Positions 5,515 to 7,198 of a DNA stretch of 7,198 nt are shown here, piece by piece (positions within the stretch are counted from its first letter, which is position 1; the number at the start of each line of letters is the position of its first letter). Position numbers and translations under genes: made by a program. The stretch spans positions 1-7,198 of the forward strand of contig JACFNS010000126.1 of NCBI GenBank assembly GCA_019454705.1, written 5' to 3'. Below the pieces are notes generated by a model that made no database searches, had not been told where the DNA came from, and saw nothing but the letters and a program-made list of their open reading frames with translations. This DNA comes from Taibaiella sp. (lineage in GTDB: Bacteria > Bacteroidota > Bacteroidia > Chitinophagales > Chitinophagaceae).

Positions 5515-7198
5515 TCACTTTACTCCGTATGTTTTTTTAATCCACCTGTTTATCCTGATAGAATCATCAACACGGCGCAGGCTGTCGCTCATCCTGCTGC
5601 GCTCTACGCTCCGCTCCCAGCGCAACCTGTCTTTCAACCTTTGTGCGGCATCTATGGTGTACACATAAGGGTTAATCAGGTTAGCATTGTACAGCCTGGT
5701 TTCCAGGTGCTTCCTGTTGGTAGCTATGCTGTCCGTCAGGTATTTTTCCATCATCAGGCTGGCAACAGGCCCTGCCCATGTGGCACCAAAACCAGCATTC
5801 TCTACTATCACTGCTATAGCAATCTTCGGGTCTTCCCGCGGAGCGAAGGCTACGAATACTGAGTGGTCTTTCATTTTTACAACCTGTCCATCAACAATCG
5901 CTTTGTTTTCCACCGTACCGGTTTTGGCACATACGTTTACACCAGGCAGCATGGCTACCCTTCCTGTACCCCGTTCCACCACATCCTGCATACCCAGTGC
6001 CACAATATTGTACACTGTATCGGGTATATTGGTCACTTTATGCCTTACCTGGTATTTTTTCAAAATGGTGTCTTTAGCATTACCCCCTATAGATTTTACC
6101 AGGTGGGGCGTATAGTAATATCCCTTGTTGGCAATGATGCACATTGCGTTGGCAAGTTGAACAGGTGTCAGCGCTACCTCTCCCTGTCCCATACCTACAA
6201 ACAGCATGTTGCAGGAGTTCCAGTTTCCCCGGTACATTTTGTTATAAAATGATGAATCGGGTAAAAGCCCCCCTTTCTCGTAAGGCAGATCCACACCGGT
6301 GGGGTGCCCAAAACCGAAATCAGAATAGTAGTCGTGCCAGCGCTGCACACCTTTTTTCACACTACTATACTTTTTAGCATCCACCATCATACGAAGGATA
6401 TGCACAAAGTAGGCGTTGCAGGAGTTAGCTAATGCAACCCTGAGGTTTGCTGCGTGCCCCGCATTAGTATGGGTACAACCTATACGCCTGCCACAATTAT
6501 AATATCCGCCCGAACAGGGGAAACCGAAGGAAGGTGAAATGACCCCCGCATCCAAAGCTACCAGCGCTGTCATAGGTTTTAATGTAGAACCCGGCTGGTA
6601 TTCACCTTTTATAGCCCTGTTATACAAAGGCTTGGTGGCATCCTGGTCTAACCTGGCGAAGTTTTTTGAACGATGCCTGCCCCTCAGCAGGTTGGGGTCG
6701 TAAGACGGTGAGCTGATCATTGCCAGTATTCCACCTGTTTTAGGGTCAATTGCCACTACGCTGCCTATCTTATTAGCCATCAGTTGCTCTCCATAAGCCT
6801 GCAATTCCGCATCCAGGTGCAACTCCAGGCTTTTGCCGGCTATAGCGGGTGTATCCAGCGCCCCTTTGCGGTATGGCTCTGTGGGCCGGTTAAAGTTGTC
6901 GCGCTCCAGAAAGTGGATACCCCTCTGCCCCCTGAGCACGTCTTCGTAGGTAAACTCAAGGCCGTTGATACCCATGTAGTCTCCCTGTCTGTACGATGAA
7001 TATTTAGGGTCTTTGAGCTTCGATGGTGAAATTTCTCCTATATAACCCAAAACTAAGGCGGCATGTGGATCGGGGTAGGTCCTGATGTAACGCTCACTCA
7101 GTTCAAAGCCCGGAAAGGCGTACATATTTTCCTGTAGGCGGGCCGTCTGTTCAGGTGTCAACTGCTCTATCATTACGCTCTTGCGGCGCGGCCCGTTT
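5515..7198 (-). CDS. mrdA: Penicillin-binding protein 2, elongasome transpeptidase (5' end outside window)
   Basis: PBP2 is the class B transpeptidase that cross-links peptidoglycan made by RodA. The frame is open to the right edge; the Met codon at 7173 is internal, since in-frame residues before it read NGPRRKSV and family members have roughly 100 more residues (membrane anchor and start of the pedestal domain). Numbered from that Met, the pedestal includes YPDPHAALVLGYIGEIS (33-49) and GINGLEFTYEDVLRGQRG (68-85). The transpeptidase motifs are S196-TLK (SxxK, acyl-serine), S251-CN (SxN) and K417-TGT (KTG). A loop with C220, C227, C233 and H240 between SxxK and SxN may bind metal. After the catalytic domain an Arg-rich charged tail spans about 508-552. 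The TGA stop is one base before rodA. The gene symbol follows E. coli usage (also pbpA/pbp2). Confidence 0.94.
   Translation of the reverse strand, partial: NGPRRKSVMIEQLTPEQTARLQENMYAFPGFELSERYIRTYPDPHAALVLGYIGEISPSKLKDPKYSSYRQGDYMGINGLEFTYEDVLRGQRGIHFLERDNFNRPTEPYRKGALDTPAIAGKSLELHLDAELQAYGEQLMANKIGSVVAIDPKTGGILAMISSPSYDPNLLRGRHRSKNFARLDQDATKPLYNRAIKGEYQPGSTLKPMTALVALDAGVISPSFGFPCSGGYYNCGRRIGCTHTNAGHAANLRVALANSCNAYFVHILRMMVDAKKYSSVKKGVQRWHDYYSDFGFGHPTGVDLPYEKGGLLPDSSFYNKMYRGNWNSCNMLFVGMGQGEVALTPVQLANAMCIIANKGYYYTPHLVKSIGGNAKDTILKKYQVRHKVTNIPDTVYNIVALGMQDVVERGTGRVAMLPGVNVCAKTGTVENKAIVDGQVVKMKDHSVFVAFAPREDPKIAIAVIVENAGFGATWAGPVASLMMEKYLTDSIATNRKHLETRLYNANLINPYVYTIDAAQRLKDRLRWERSVERSRMSDSLRRVDDSIRINRWIKKTYGVK

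Noticed and set aside
5305..5862. A 185-codon plus-strand open frame spanning the rodA-PBP2 junction
   Set aside because: It crosses two well-supported genes on the opposite strand and shows no domain or signal of its own.
7171..7173. ATG at 7173 as the true PBP2 start
   Set aside because: The frame continues upstream to the edge with family-like sequence (NGPRRKSV), and a start here would lack the membrane anchor that PBP2 needs.

Overview
The window looks like a chromosomal housekeeping segment from a member of the Bacteroidota, most likely a Chitinophagaceae- or Sphingobacteriia-like lineage; the genus cannot be read from the sequence. Support comes from TAnnTTTG-type -7 promoter motifs, no clear Shine-Dalgarno sequence before any complete gene, and protein details such as the FLRGF ending of Fmt, the 438-residue RodA and the sigma / anti-sigma-like / Spy-like gene trio. 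There are no RNA genes, mobile elements, CRISPR arrays or intergenic stretches over 300 bases.

Layout. Bases 1-300 (minus) hold the 5' part of a MarR-family regulator that runs off the left edge. It diverges from aroQ (381-818, plus; type II 3-dehydroquinate dehydratase), and a small dyad lies just before the aroQ start. aroQ converges on fmt (798-1730, minus; methionyl-tRNA formyltransferase) and the coding ends overlap by 21 bp. fmt diverges from a three-gene plus-strand cassette at 1825-3432: an ECF-type sigma factor, a single-pass membrane protein that is probably its anti-sigma partner, and a secreted Spy/CpxP-like protein. The cassette meets a minus-strand metallo-beta-lactamase-fold hydrolase (3433-4176) with no base between the stop codons. 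Upstream of that on the minus strand are rodA (4197-5513) and the PBP2 gene (5515 to the right edge, 5' end missing), one base apart.

How the genes fit together. PBP2 and RodA are the transpeptidase and glycosyltransferase of the elongasome, which builds lateral-wall peptidoglycan; by analogy with other bacteria mreBCD would lie beyond the right edge. The ECF trio looks like an envelope-stress circuit: sigma in the cytoplasm, a bitopic protein with paired YFDxLP motifs inside and three short I-x-[SN]-Y-[VL] motifs outside, and a periplasmic helical protein. aroQ and fmt are unrelated metabolic and translation genes.

The most useful observations are the nearly identical promoter-to-start junctions of fmt and the hydrolase gene, which predict leaderless or near-leaderless mRNAs; the repeat structure of the presumed anti-sigma protein; a dyad abutting the sigma gene start codon; and very tight convergent gene ends. 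No wholly new system is evident; the ECF trio is the best candidate for a poorly characterised one.
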